From contig NC_057922.1 in the NCBI RefSeq assembly GCF_018873765.1, forward strand, positions 15,451,563 to 15,515,562: a stretch of 64,000 nucleotides of DNA, written 5' to 3'. Below, in pieces: positions 11,241-23,639 of this stretch. Both the position numbers and the translations under genes were made by a program. This DNA is from Telopea speciosissima. Its lineage: Eukaryota > Streptophyta > Magnoliopsida > Proteales > Proteaceae. The number at the start of each line of letters is the position of its first letter. The stretch's first letter is position 1. The notes beneath the pieces are model-generated. The model saw nothing but the letters and a program-made list of their open reading frames with translations, was not told where the DNA came from and did not search any database.

Positions 11241-11443
11241 GTACAGCATCCAAAATACTGCAGTGATTCACATGTGCATGAAGATGGTTTACTTCCCAAT
11301 TAAGCATGGGATTAGGATGGTGTAGAGCAATCCTACCAGGAACCTCATCACAATGATGGTCAGTATCGTTTGGATACATCCGAACAGGCTAAATGGAGCA
11401 GAGCAATCCCATCACAATGACTGAAGTTTATCCTTGTTGGCCA

Positions 11444-11717
11444 TTCATGGCATCCTTACAAAGAAAAACAGCAGCAGCTTCTTTATAAACAACTTTAATT
11501 TGTAGTAAGATGATGCATCTGTACAAGGCTTGTACAGATGCATCACCTTACTACAAACAACAAACTAAAGTTGTTTATAAAGCAGCTGCTGCTGTTTTTC
11601 TATGCAAGGATGCCATGAAACTACACTTGTACAGATGCATCATCTTACTACAAATAACAAACTAAAGTTGTTTATAAAGCAGCTGCTGCTGTTTTTCTTT
11701 GCAAGGATGCCATGAAA
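11444..11717. repeat. Hairpin-forming triple repeat
   Basis: The left arm 11444-11527 is nearly the reverse complement of 11529-11619, with almost no loop ('gtacaag|g|cttgtac' at the centre). A third copy, in the same direction as the second, follows at 11626-11717. All copies carry 'cagcagcagc', 'ttataaacaactt' and 'gatgcatctgtac' or their complements. A transcript would form a near-perfect hairpin of about 85 base pairs. Confidence 0.8.
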
Positions 11718-12209
11718 CTACAAGGAACCAATATTACTATGGGAGATCGAGTCCAACAAAATCATCTGAGAGCATCTCTATTTGAAAGTGCTGACCACCC
11801 TTTGTAGCTGAGAAAATAACCGTCTATTTTTTTAAGTTAAGTTCTGAGTTAAAGTGGAATAAAGTATAGTAAAAGACATAATATGCCATTGTGAGCTATG
11901 GGTAATACTGGAGATTATAGAGCAACAAATAATCTTCAGTTCCTTAGCTCCAAAGTCAACAAGTCTCAAATAGTAAAACCATACACTGAGATGCATCTAT
12001 TTCAAGATACAACAGCTACACAAATAACAATTCCTGTCAGAGTTGCATTACAAGGATAAGTATCTTGCAGATTCATTAGGGGTTAAAGTCAAAACTATGG
12101 CATACCAAGGGGGAAAAAAAAGGAACAGTAAAATTTGAGATCCCTCAAGTTGAAATTTAACAAGTCAGATCATGAGAACTTAGCTCCTAATAACACCACA
12201 GCAGTGTCA

Positions 12210-15200
12210 TCATCCTGCCAAAGCATATACAACAACTGATGATTGAAGATCCCGGTCCACCTTGAAGTGTGCATGAAAAAATCTCCTTAACTGCCAAGCA
12301 CAAGAAGACTAATTAAGAAAAGGCAAAGAAGTTGCCACTATTGAAAGTGATGAAAACCAACTAAGCATGTACCTCTCTAAAAGAATGTGAAATTAGAAAC
12401 TCTCTCAATTTTCTTTCTTGTGAATCAAATAATACTATGTGACTAGGTAAAGACCAATTCTTTGCCATGTCAGTTACAAACTGAACTGGATCCATCATGA
12501 ACCGGTCTGACTCATCTAAAACTCCCTTCTCTGCACTGTGATAATAAATGCCAACAGCTACATCAGAGATACATGTGTATCAATAGAACAAGAATGAATA
12601 GCACCATAAGCATCATTAAGGGAGGGAGAGAAAGAGAGAGATTATATAACCAAAGAAATGAAATACTAAGATAAAATATCATTGTCCTCACCCTGGAGAG
12701 CAGTCCAAGAAACGCATGGGAAGATTGTGATGTAGGCTAGAGTAGTAAGGTGTAGCATGACAGGGCATTAAGAAAAGGATACTCTTAACTTTCTCATCAA
12801 AAGCCTCTTTGGATAAAAAGTTCATAACATCTTCACTTCCTCTCTGTCTGGCACATTTGTGAGTAAGAATCAACTAAAAGAAATGTACAACAAAAATAGA
12901 AGTAGATTTCATAGTCATGCAATTTATATTGCTCCATCACATGGACTTGTTCCTCGTCTTTTTTTCAGGGCAAAAAGAAGATGACAGAACTACTATGTAT
13001 ATAGCATTAAAATAAATTAGGGCACATGCCTGCCAAGCCAAGTTACCCACCTGATGAACTAAACTCATATATAATGCCATCGGGAGATTAGTTGCAAGAA
13101 GAAAAAATACAGCCATCTGCATTCTCGAAGGACATCTAACATGGAAATTCAATGGTCTTTTCTTTTTACCATTTGAAGAATGAGGAGTTTCCAATGCAGC
13201 TAATGAATATCCAGAAAACATCAAAGCTAGTGGAAGCACAGGAAGGACAAACCTGTAACTCAGAGATAATTAGAAGGAGAAACCATGAACTGAAGCTAAG
13301 AGAACTGTATCTTTGATTAAAGGATATATTTACATAGAACTTCAAGGATAAAGGATACATTCTTTTCCAAAAAGGAGGGGGGGGGGGTAAAGGATATATT
13401 TGCAACATAGATGAGAATCCCTTGATTGAAGCTCATATAAAGGTACCTGAACTCTTTATGACCAAGCACACTGTAAAGCCCCAAAACCCATGCAATCAGA
13501 CCAGAAAGTTTCCATTCTTTAGATTGAAAGAAGCCAGCTACAGTAAACGGCACAAAAGTGAAGAGCATGACAGGAAAGCCCTGGGTGAAGTACCAGTGCC
13601 ACTTGTGCGTCCCATAATAGTCCCCACCCGAACAGAGAAAGTTGAACTTTAAAAAATTAAGAGGAACCAAGACCCACGACCCATACATCAACCGATCCAA
13701 TAAACATGTGAGGGCTAGCACCAAGAACCTGATCCCAAATTTTAATGGTGTAAGAGAGACAAATGGCAATGTGAAACATCCATCCACAATGGTCAGATAT
13801 TAAATGAAATGATACTAGCACAATCATATCCTTTCATATGTACATCAGTACCAAAACAGTTGAAACAGTGTTGTTAAGATGTGTGCCTCCTTACCTTGGG
13901 CTGCACTAATTAACAAAAGCAGGCACCTATGTTTGCAATTTGCAACTTGGCACATCTTTGTAGTTGGTTTCTCTATTCAAGCAAACAACATAACCTCTTT
14001 GTGTTCGACCTTGCAGGGATTACTCCAGTTGAACAGACAGCACCTGCTCTAATGTTTTGTGAATTGGTTGTGCTATATAGCTTTCTCTTTGTTATCATGC
14101 ACATCAATTATATGTTAAATAATTAAGGCTTTCTTATCTTCCACATTTGTAATCTTGTCACTAATTCCTCACAATTTTGACTAGATTGCTTTAGTTTTTT
14201 TTTTGTTTTTTTTATAGTTAGGCCCCAAGTAGAGTTGAACTCATGACCTCTTATTTTTGAGGTGTCGGTCCTTGCCAACTGAGCAACCCTCTTGGGATTG
14301 CTGTAGTGAATTTACAATATTTTCATCATTTTAAGGAAGTTTTAAGTCTGGGGCTGCTGGACCTGTACACCAGTCTAGGGCACATAATATGTCACATCTC
14401 GCACATTGAAAGGATCAGAACCTATACATGAGTTGCTGACATTAAAAATTATAAGTATAAAAAATCAAGATGATCAGATGGCTTTTAACTGTCTATATAA
14501 GTGATTTAACTGTCTATATAAGAGTTGCTCTTCAGAAGTTTTTGAAACGATATTCAGAAGACTCTTGACCATCCAAATGAAAAATAAAAGGATATGTTGG
14601 AACATTAATCATTCTGAATTCCGTTCCATCTGCTCTTTTACATAGGACTCACCTAACTGAAGTTCTTGATCTTCTACCGTTTAACATAAGACAAACTATA
14701 AAAGCAACAGCCTTGTAGAAGGGTCTGAGTACATACAACAACAAACTCAGCCTTATCCCAACTTAATGTGGTTGGCTATATAGATCCAAACACAACAAGG
14801 AAAGCTGTGTTCTAGCAACCCCCCCCCCCCCCCAAAAAAAAAAAGGAGAGAGAGAGAGAGAGAGAGAGAAATGTAAAATGTGGAATGCCAAATGAAAGAT
14901 GCAATATGCTAGATAAAAGATAGTAAGAGGGAAGAAGCCCAACCCAGCACAATAGGAGAATCTCAGTTAAATGGGGTTTGCAACATGGATCCTTGCCCTC
15001 CAATAGGCCCTATCCGAGGTCATACTTGGTACAAGACCTAGGCTAGGCATGTCCTTCCTCACCACTTCTCCTATGGTCAAACTTCATTTGATATACGCGA
15101 ATGCTGTCAAATAAAGTTTGACCGGAACGTAACTCTTTCAATATAAATCAGATTTAAGCAATCTTGGATTTGTTGGAAAGCTGGCTTTGTGTTCTACCTA

Positions 15201-18200
15201 ATACAAAAAGTCTCATGCAGTCAACCTTCTCAAAGAACAAAAACATTTTTCTAAATCGAGAGCAGTCTAACTATTTATAGATAAGATCATATTTTCTAAG
15301 AACAATATAAACCAAATGCGAGACTAGGTATATCAAGACAATGACCAATTCCAAGAACAGTATAAACCAAATGTATCTTTTGATTGTTTTAAACTTCCAA
15401 TAGCTTGCTTCTTCAATTCTGCTGTCTTCTAGTTCTATGTTGATTTTTTATGACTTGATGTGGCTTAATATTGATTTTTGATGACTTGATGTGACTTAAT
15501 GTTGATTTTTTATGACTTGATGCGGCTTAATGTTGATTTTTGATGACTTGATGTAGCTTAATGTTGATTTTTTATGATATAAGGTATATTTTGTAGCATA
15601 CTAAATAATGTTAGAAAAGAGGGGATATAAAAAATAACACTTGGACACATTGTCACCTAAACACTTAGGCACCCCTCCACCGCCTCGGGTCGCCTTGCCG
15701 CCTTGACAACTTTGAAACATAGTAGTAGAAACTTTTTTTTTCCTTCTCTTTTCTCTTTGCTTTTCCTTTCTATCCTACTCTAGACAACTGAACATAACCT
15801 TAAGTGTATTATGCATAATTTTTAAGCGCTCAAAATATATCATGTATATTTCCCGGCAACTGCAATTTACTACAGTTAGTGAGACACCTAGCCTTGTGCC
15901 CTAGGCCTTGGTGCCTTGCATGCACCTCTTGCTTTAATGAATCTTTGTTGAAATCATATCTTTCATCACCAAACCATTGACAAACAGACACACACATACA
16001 CATATCTGCCAGATTCACTTTCAGAAACAGGATTTCTGATGTATGGAACAATAGCAGATGGCTTCAATTAAAATCTCATATCTTGATGTTGATGACTCAA
16101 TGCTAAACAATATATGACAATTTTTGTTTTAATACAAAGATGAAAAGAATTGGAAAGTACATCACTATAGGATCAGGTTTACATATTGTGGGGCTTCAAG
16201 AGACCAAAAAAGCAATTACTAGGAAAAAAAATTAGGTTTTGATATGGAGTTTAGAGATGAAAGTGTCCCAGTGAGGTGGTATTTGATTTTATTTTTTTTT
16301 TAAAAAAAAAAACTGTTGATATATCTTGGATATTGTGGCATGTATGTTGTAACCCAGCATATACGTTCTCCATTTTTTGGGTTCTCTTCCTATCGGTGGA
16401 ATTTTTCAACTTGTCCCCTCTTCCCCAGGTCCCTCTCCAAAACAAAAAAAAGAAGAAAAAAGGGCATTCAATCAGACAGAATATAAGAATGTAAGGATTG
16501 AGCAACTTTTGTTCAAGGATGGTTCTTGTTGGTTATACTTCCTAACTGCATATATAAATTGATCACTATTTTGTGACAGCTGTTCAGTACTCAAGTATAC
16601 TCGCTATGCTGGTATATCTAATAAATCCATACTCACTATGCTTGTATATCTAATAAATTATAACTTTACTGATCAGGAGAAAAGAGGAAAAGGTTTTACA
16701 CAAGTTCTAAATTCATGAAATAATTGTCACTCACACTAAAGACTGAACTTCAAGAACATAATAAGTATCAAATTGAACTGTACTGGTAGAATAAATAGAT
16801 GATGTAGATGAAGTATGATACAAGACAGTAATATAACAGAAACTAGGTTCTGCTGCTAAATTTCACATGCTGTGATGATTTTTTACAGTAAGAACCCAGT
16901 ATCCAATTGACAGTCAATTATGCCTAACGATTCAGCTCATGCCTATAATCACAAGTTTATAGTTTTCAAGTCATTGCTAGAAAGATGATAGTTATAACAA
17001 TTCCTACTTTATTCTTAATCAGATAAGAGTCATAAATCTACATCAGAAGAACAAATATTGATGATCATCAATTTGCACAAGGAAAAAAATAATTTTCTGA
17101 AACAAAATTTGTGAAGATCATCAATTTCTAACTCGAAGCATTGTTACCTACCCTATAGGGGCTACCTCCAGAAATATGAATGTCAGTCTATTGTGTGTTT
17201 CAACCAGCTCCAAAAGGCCAACATACAACCATATGATAGCACTTGTTGGTCGAAGAGCACAGGCTAGTGCTGCTATGGCCAAAGCATACTTTCTTGAAGC
17301 AACAGAAGCTTGGTCAGAACCCTTGAAACAAGGCCAATAGTATAGGCTCATGATCGTAAGGACTGCCTCCAAGCTATTCGATAAGGTTCGAGTGAAACAG
17401 AAAAACATAAACCAGTTTGCGAACTGAGAAAAGAGCTATCTCAGAATTAAGTACACCACCAACTTTATCAGTATACAAAAAAATAAAATTAAGTACATTA
17501 TCTTCTTCAATGTAGTAATGCCCCTTGGTAAGTTAACCGAGTACATAATCAAAGGATACAGTCCACTGTGCAACACGATCACCAAAAATAATACGGGAAA
17601 GCTTGTACAAGTAGAAGTCACCAATTGAGGAAAATAAGGACTGCAGCATACGTGGAGCCTTCATCTGAAAACCACAGAAATGAAAATGATACAAGGAGTG
17701 GTTGATTCTTCAGAAAATAGTGGAAAAGCAAAATTATTCAGGGAAGATTGCATAAACATCTTATGTTTGAACCACTCAGTGATTAGAATAATGAAGACTG
17801 AAGGAAACATAAAAGCTCACAAAAATGGGGAAAAGGTTCTCTTTATTTTTCCTTTCAAACATCGCCCACTGACTTGGTTCTCATTAATACCTCTTAATTC
17901 AATTCATGAGCAACATATAGAAAATCAAGGTGCTACTAAGTATGCCCAAAATAACAAAGATGGGAACCATAACAGAGAGCTACAAATATCCATGCATTCT
18001 TTCAAACTCTTCAACATGAAAAAAGAAAATCCAACTTTGTACTTTTTCCCTTGAATAAATTAGTAAGAACATTCTTATAGTTTAGCATAGAATTGCCCTG
18101 CCAGTCCGCAAACAGACCCAACTGCTCAACAACATCCTAATCTTGTTTGCTCTAGAAAACAAGTATTTAATGATGAATTAGGTTCACATCTTGCTTCAGC

Positions 18201-19098
18201 AGCCCAAAACCAAGAACATAAGGTAGCTGTGGCTACATTCTATACTTGATCCCAAACCAAACTTTCCCCATTTCAACTATTATAACAGTATATTCCTTCT
18301 TTACTCTATATAATGGTTTACAATGTAAATCTGATCACCCAACAGCTAAGCCTCTCGAATGACAACATATAAAATTCATCTCTCCACCTTTTTTCTTCTC
18401 TTTTTTTTTTTTTTTTGGGGGGGGGGGGGGCCCCCCCAGAGTGTAAAAGTGGCAGAGATGGTAGTTATCTTTCAAGTTCAACCAAAAAATAGCGTAGAAT
18501 TTTTCAGGTTTTTCTTGCAAAGAATATCAAGTTATCAACATAAAATACCTAAAGCACCCAAGTTTCAGCAATTTTCAACAAAATTCAAATTGAACAGAAT
18601 AAATGCTTACCATGAACCAGGGAGTGTCAAGATGAAAGAAGGCAAGAACTTTATAAAGAAGCACAAAAACCATTGTATGCAGATAACTACGAATACCCTT
18701 CTTCCATTCCCATGTTAAATGGCCATATCTGTGATCCCATTGGACAAAACCCAAACAAAATTAATGAATTAATTATTACAAAAACACATTACTAAGATTA
18801 CACAAAAAAAAAAAAAAAAAACAAAAAAATCAAAATGTCATGATTTACATCCAGGTTACCCGAAGACTAAGCGATGAGAAACTTCTAAAGCTTGCCAGTG
18901 CTCATCTGGGTTGAAATAGGTCTGTACCAGCAACGAATTCGCCAGACGGAAAGCCAAGCAAATCGCCAAAACTCTCTTTGATGAAGAAAACAAATCAAAG
19001 GTTGAGGTATGATGGGCTTCTCCTTTTGTACAACAAGAGTTTCTAGTTTGATCTTCAGCCAGTATAGTAGCCTTATTGGGTCTCCGCCTCATCATCAT
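12210..19098 (-). CDS. APTG1: GPI mannosyltransferase 3, PIG-B/APTG1 type (nine exons, complete)
   Basis: Join 18860-19098, 18611-18728, 17560-17664, 17152-17435, 13447-13728, 13051-13252, 12692-12843, 12373-12535, 12210-12290: 1626 nt, 541 aa, GT-AG introns and matching phases. The enzyme (GT22 family) adds the third mannose to GPI anchors from dolichol-phosphate-mannose in the ER lumen. The first lumenal loop has NPDEHWQ at 63-69, with the acidic pair D65/E66 expected for catalysis in this family. The family signature HKEFR lies at 339-343, and GGDYYG.H.WHWY sits in exon 5. Several hydrophobic segments are visible throughout. Length fits plant homologues. The start is the first ATG (19098) after a TTTCAG acceptor, which implies a leader intron. 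Arabidopsis APTG1 is needed for embryo and pollen tube function. The 3.4-kb intron 4 holds a SINE and simple repeats. Confidence 0.95.
14192..14296 (-). mobile_element. tRNA-derived SINE in intron of the GPI mannosyltransferase gene
   Basis: Read on the minus strand, the sequence begins CCCAAGAGGGTTGCTCAGTT, an A-box-like segment. It continues to GAGTTCAACTC, a B-box-like segment at 14232-14242, and ends in a T/A-rich tail (the plus strand shows long T runs at 14194-14216). The spacing between boxes, about 40 bases, fits an RNA polymerase III promoter in a tRNA-related SINE. It is not a tRNA gene because no cloverleaf or anticodon arm is evident. Confidence 0.6.
14819..14869. repeat. Compound simple repeat C15-A12-(GA)n
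   Basis: A run of 15 C is followed by 12 A and then about 12 GA units, inside intron 4 of the GPI mannosyltransferase gene. Such tracts are length-unstable and may also be misassembled or mis-sequenced. Confidence 0.8.
15438..15582. repeat. Minisatellite, about 32-bp unit, four to five copies
   Basis: The unit 'gttgattttt.atgacttgatgt.gcttaat' repeats head to tail, with units alternating between 'ttttttatg' and 'tttttgatg'. It is in the large intron 4 of the GPI mannosyltransferase gene. The units are uninterrupted by spacers, so it is not a CRISPR-like array. Confidence 0.8.
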
Positions 19099-19881
19099 CT
19101 CTGAAAGCAAGTATTCAACAGAAAACTGTTAAATGCAAACTCTGAACTTGCCTGGATTCTAAGATGCACTAATGAGACACATATTTGTCTAGGGGAACCC
19201 ATAGATTAAAACTGGACTGACCATCAAACCTCCAAGGAAACCGGTTCCAGTGATGACTCAGAACTTGGAAGCTGAGAGAGCTAACTTGGTTCTGCAAATT
19301 GACTAGAGCTTCAATCACAGAAAACAAAAGGGACACAGGAGAGAAGCCCCAAACGTGATTTATCATTTACATTTTTTCAATTCCATTTCAACCATATTAA
19401 AGGAATTGAAACCTCCACCAAATAGGTGGAGTTCATAAACTCATGAATCATTGGAATCTGAAACTGACGGTTTAAAACAATAAGACTGGGTAATGCATTG
19501 TTACCTTACCGAACCAGCACCCCTGCTACCATTGATATATCTAGCTTATTTTCTTTAGATTCAGGTTGTGTAGTAGTGGATTAACTTTTCACTTCACCCT
19601 GTGGATGGGTTTTAATTTTGATCCTCAACCTAGTTGACAGGGGTATCAACCAGTCCGTCTCGTTCAGTTTTGGTCGGACCTGATCGATCCCCATCACTTT
19701 AAGCCCCACACTGTTACCACATTTTTTAGGGCCTCATAAGCTAGGCATGGCCAATAGGTCCAACATAAGGATTAACAACATTAAACTTCAAAGAAGATTA
19801 ACAGAGAGCGTCATCGCAAAAGCCACTTCAATCTATCCAAAATTAAACACGAGGAAAAACGTAAAAGAAGATCAGCCATAC

Positions 19882-20180
19882 CTGAATCAACCTAGCCTCT
19901 ATCGATTAGGGTAGAAACTCACTGTCCTCCTCAAATCCACGATCAAAATGGTTGCCAGAGGTATCCAAACCTCAAATCCACCGTCTACGGCTTGATCTTT
20001 TGCAAGTGGAAGAGAGAGAGGCGGAACGACAGAGGGGATCCGAAATTTCTCCTGCAAATATGTTCTCCAAGTTAGAGTATCAGAGCATCTCACAGTGAAT
20101 GGAGCGAGCCGAATAGTGAGAAAGAGAGAGAGAGATCGACTAGGAAGAGATGAGAGAAGGACTGATAAGTTCGCGGGAAC
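19882..20180 (-). promoter_or_regulatory. Probable 5' leader exon of the GPI mannosyltransferase gene
   Basis: On the minus strand a donor, GATTCAG|GTATGG, lies at 19881/19882. A matching acceptor, GCTTTCAG, lies just before the start codon at 19098. Between about 19990 and 20180 the sequence is CT-rich on the minus strand, like a plant leader. An open frame covers much of this exon but has no ATG at its start, so I treat it as untranslated. The transcription start is not determined. Confidence 0.4.
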
Positions 20181-20199
20181 TTCGATTTTCTCTCCCAAA

Positions 20200-21052
20200 A
20201 CTAGATCGACTTGGTGGGATTAATTTCCTTCCCAAACCAAAAATAAATATCTACATAACTACGGATCAACCAAAATAAACCGGACCGATCGAAACGCTAT
20301 GAGCTTATTGGATGATGTTTTGAATTGGGTTTTGTGACACAAAAAAACGTTTAGACACCAAACCGAACTTTAAAATGGACCGAAATCGATGTAATCCGAT
20401 AAGAAATTGACATCAGCCCAAAATTCATTAAATAAAAAACACATTTTTCCCCATATTTTTTAATATATTTACATGGCAAACCGAAACCAAATCGATAGTA
20501 AATCGATAAAAGAAACGGAAACAGTAAACCCTTTATCGGATCATGTTTTGGAATCACTCATTCTCTCATCAAAACCGGTGAAACCGAACTGAAACGAGTC
20601 GAAACTCCACACTAACCGATTGGCATCCCTACATAACCAACGAGTTTGTCCATCCCCACTTGTTAAAACTTAGCAATGGGAAGGTGTGCCCTCCAATGCG
20701 TCGCAATGAAATACCAAAGAACTAAAATAAACATGTAATTATCCCAAAAACAAACAAACACATAATTAATCATATAACAACGGGGTGATTTTTTTCTTCC
20801 CACAAGATAAATTTGAGCCATCCATTATTATGGCTGTTTTTTGAATCTAAATAGTCTATTCTTGCCTCAAAGTTTGGAGATTGCACATAAGGATTGGAGT
20901 GCTGCTACACATGCATGAAGATACATGGGATGCATATAAAAAATGGGGCAAAGTACATGGGAGGGGATTTAATTTTCCCTAATAATAATTCGCCCAACAA
21001 ATAACCATTGTTGAACAAGATATCAAATGTTTTTTTGAGTTGAAACATCAAT
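20200..21052. other. Intergenic, decayed repeat
   Basis: From about 20280 to 20635 the sequence is built from 'aaaccgaa', 'atcgat' and 'accgaac' words and ends in 'ggcatcccta', which resembles the right end of the hAT-type MITE at 45091-45707. The left end is not recognisable. No gene is seen. Confidence 0.4.
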
Positions 21053-21693
21053 TAGAGGTGCAAGTTTGGCTTTGTCGGCCCTAGCCGCCCTGAGCCAGAA
21101 TAGGGCTTGGGCTAAGATACGGTGGCCTTGAGGGTAGATCAAGACTATGAATTTCTGGCCCTAGGTCAGGGCCGGTCCAAGCCAGGGTCGAGGCTTTAGA
21201 CTGACCTCAACTCAGCCCATCTTGGCGATGTCGTCTTCTTCTTCTTCTTCTTCTCCCTGGCCTGACCCAACCCTTGCATCTCCCTTCCCCTTCCATGGTC
21301 AGGGTCAATGAAGGTCAACCATGCCTGGCCCTGAAGATCGGGTTTTAGTAATCGATATCAGTCTTTGCCGATATTAATGGTTTGGGTCGGTCATGTACTC
21401 TTAAAAAAAAAATTTTGATTTGTTTACATTTGTACTCTTGTCCATATCAATCCACCGATACGGGATCTGCCAGGAATTGGTATCGGTCTCCATCGATATC
21501 GATACAAATCGATCATTTTGATACCAATTCTTCAAAGGTTCAAACCATGTTGAGGACGGGTTAGGGTTGGATTTTTTCAGGCCCTAAGTTAGGGTCGGGC
21601 CATGCCAAGTTTGGTTTGCACCCAGCTAAAGGGACTCAAGGTTGGGTTGGGGTTTTAAAATCCCTAGCCCAACTCAACCTTGTTGCAGCTCTA
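21053..21693. mobile_element. hAT-like non-autonomous element
   Basis: The ends are 'tagaggtgcaa' at 21053 and its inverted form 'ttgcagctcta' ending at 21693. The interior is rich in 'ggccctg', 'agggtcgg' and 'gggttgg' words. The flanking 8 bases ('acatcaat' and 'gtcccaat') agree only in part, so the target duplication has diverged or the ends are slightly misplaced. A TATCGATA-rich block at 21330-21550 looks like a nested copy of the family at 2155 and 9964. Confidence 0.5.
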
Positions 21694-21854
21694 GTCCCAA
21701 TACATTATTCGCAAAACATTTTTTTGGGACCGATACTGTGATGGAAAAAACATTTCAAATGAATAATACAATTTGTCATAAAAAATAGTGTTAATATACA
21801 CATATGGGACATAAACTTTTTAGGGACGTAATATATTTTTGGTCCCTAAAAGCT

Positions 21855-22317
21855 CTCTTTGGCATAGTTTATATTTATATTTATGACCTATTTATGAATA
21901 ATCAATCATGATAATAGGTTATGGACTAGAAACAATAATCATTTAGTTACTACTAGACATAACAAATTATTAATGAAAAATAGGTTTGATATGCTTAAGT
22001 GAATAAGATATTATGTATTATGGTGGGGGCGGGTGGGGTTGGAGAGAGAGGGGCAAAAGAGAGACTTTGTTATAATTTTCATTAATTTAACCAATTTAAC
22101 CTCACTTAAGTAGCAATTATGCACATGTTCATTACTGGTACCCTATAAACAAAAATTAACAGTTTATGGTGATAAATCATAAACAACTCAAGTGTTGTTT
22201 ATGAATTTATGCTTATTTTGATTTATTTTAATGAGAAATGTAGATCATATATCATATCAAACACATCTATTTATGTTTATGTGCCAAATAAACATAAATT
22301 TAAACTATACCAAAGAG
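21855..22317. mobile_element. TIR element with CTCTTTGGCATAG ends
   Basis: 'ctctttggcatagtttatat' at 21855 and 'taaactataccaaagag' ending at 22317 form terminal inverted repeats. 'cataaatataa' and 'ttatgtttat' extend the pairing. The interior is AT-rich and non-coding. It fits a MITE. I could not identify a matching target duplication. Confidence 0.5.
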
Positions 22318-23320
22318 TGAATAACAAATTTGTGAATGATATTAGGGACGATGATGTTTTTTGTAAATGAATATTAGACGGTTAACTTTCTACCCTAATA
22401 CCATGATATAATTATGGTACTTTTTCATCGCTAAAAAGTCTCAATCTTAGCCCTTTCTCTTGTGGTGATATTAATATGTTAATAATACGATGAAACAATC
22501 AAATAAATTAAAACCAAAATGTTAAAACCATGACAATCTCATCCCAATTCAATTTGGACAATAATAATTTACTTGCAATGTCAATGTGATAACTCTGAGA
22601 GAGAGAGAGAAGCGGGAAGGGGTGGGAGATTAATGTTACCGTTGTTTTAGTTTTTCTTTTTTTTTTCTAGTTCAAATGGATTAACCAACCTTTAAAGCCA
22701 CAGAGTGCAAATAAACACACACACCCCACCTACCCGATGTGGTACTAAAGCCCCACCACGGGGACAAGCAATATATTTTTTTGCTTGTTTTAAGTTAACT
22801 GTTCAATGGTTGAGATTTGATGGGGTTAGATCGATGGTTCTCAGTCCATGAATGCGCTACCAACTTATTCTCATATTTGTCCCCCTTAAATTTAAAACAA
22901 AATGATCATTCTCAAATATCACACCCAAAAAATTGATATGATCGCTCTTACTCAATCACTCTAATTTTTTTTTATTTTTTTTATGAAAACAAAATAAACT
23001 AAAGTAGAAAAAGAAATAAGTTGTTCATCACATCTTCAGAAGCCACACTACTCAGCTTCTCAGGCATAGCTCTACCAGTCATCCTTTAATCATCCTCACA
23101 AGAGAATCCTTAGACTTAATAATTACAAACTTTTCACTGCCATAAATTAAAAGAGAAATATCAAACAGGATATGAAGAAAAAAGAATCCCATGACTACTC
23201 ACTTATCTTTGGTTTAGAAACTGAGTCAACCAATAACATGGAATCCATCCAAGGTTCTTCTACTTGACATCCCACCCGATTTGCTTTTGTGTCATTGTAA
23301 AAGACCCCTGATCGAATCGT
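22318..23320. other. Intergenic, AT-rich, no gene seen
   Basis: The stretch contains a GA microsatellite near 22595, T and A runs, and no open frame with recognisable content. Nothing else is supported. Confidence 0.5.
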
Positions 23321-23466
23321 TATCCTCTGTTGTCTGCTGCCTGGACAGAAGAGTGTTGTCCCTTCACATGGGCACGAAATGACAATTTAACCACCCTACC
23401 CGAACAAACTGCCAGAGGGATGATTAAATCGTTATTTCACACCCATGTGAGGGGACAACAAAGGAT
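23321..23466. mobile_element. Foldback MITE related to 8459-8614
   Basis: 'tatcctctgttg' at 23321 pairs with 'caacaaaggata' ending at 23466. The inner pairs 'ttcacatgggcacgaaatgac' and 'gttatttcacacccatgtgagg' match the layout of the element in psbS intron 2: same 'cctctg' end, same CATGTGA and GAAATGA motifs. The two copies differ at many positions, so this is an old family. Confidence 0.6.
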
Positions 23467-23639
23467 AAAAATTCTCCTTGACCCTAGCTTTAGTTTTGCT
23501 CTCCGTCATTCCATAATCCATCCAATAAAATAAACCGATCATAACACATAATACCAGAGGCCCATCCAGCTTCATTAATAGGGGTTTTAAAACAACTTGC
23601 AAAATATAAGAACAGGATGATGATCCACAACGACCAATG

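Noticed and set aside
13422-13652. Plus-strand open frame of 76 codons
   Set aside because: It is the antisense shadow of exon 5 of the GPI mannosyltransferase gene.
14192-14296. tRNA gene
   Set aside because: A- and B-box-like segments are present, but there is no acceptor stem or anticodon arm. A SINE explains it better.
15438-15582. Regular repeats that might suggest a CRISPR array
   Set aside because: The units are directly adjacent with no unique spacers, and the DNA is plant nuclear. It is a minisatellite.
19899-20198. Minus-strand open frame of about 99 codons upstream of the GPI mannosyltransferase gene
   Set aside because: It has no ATG at its start and lies in the likely untranslated leader exon; the content is low-complexity.
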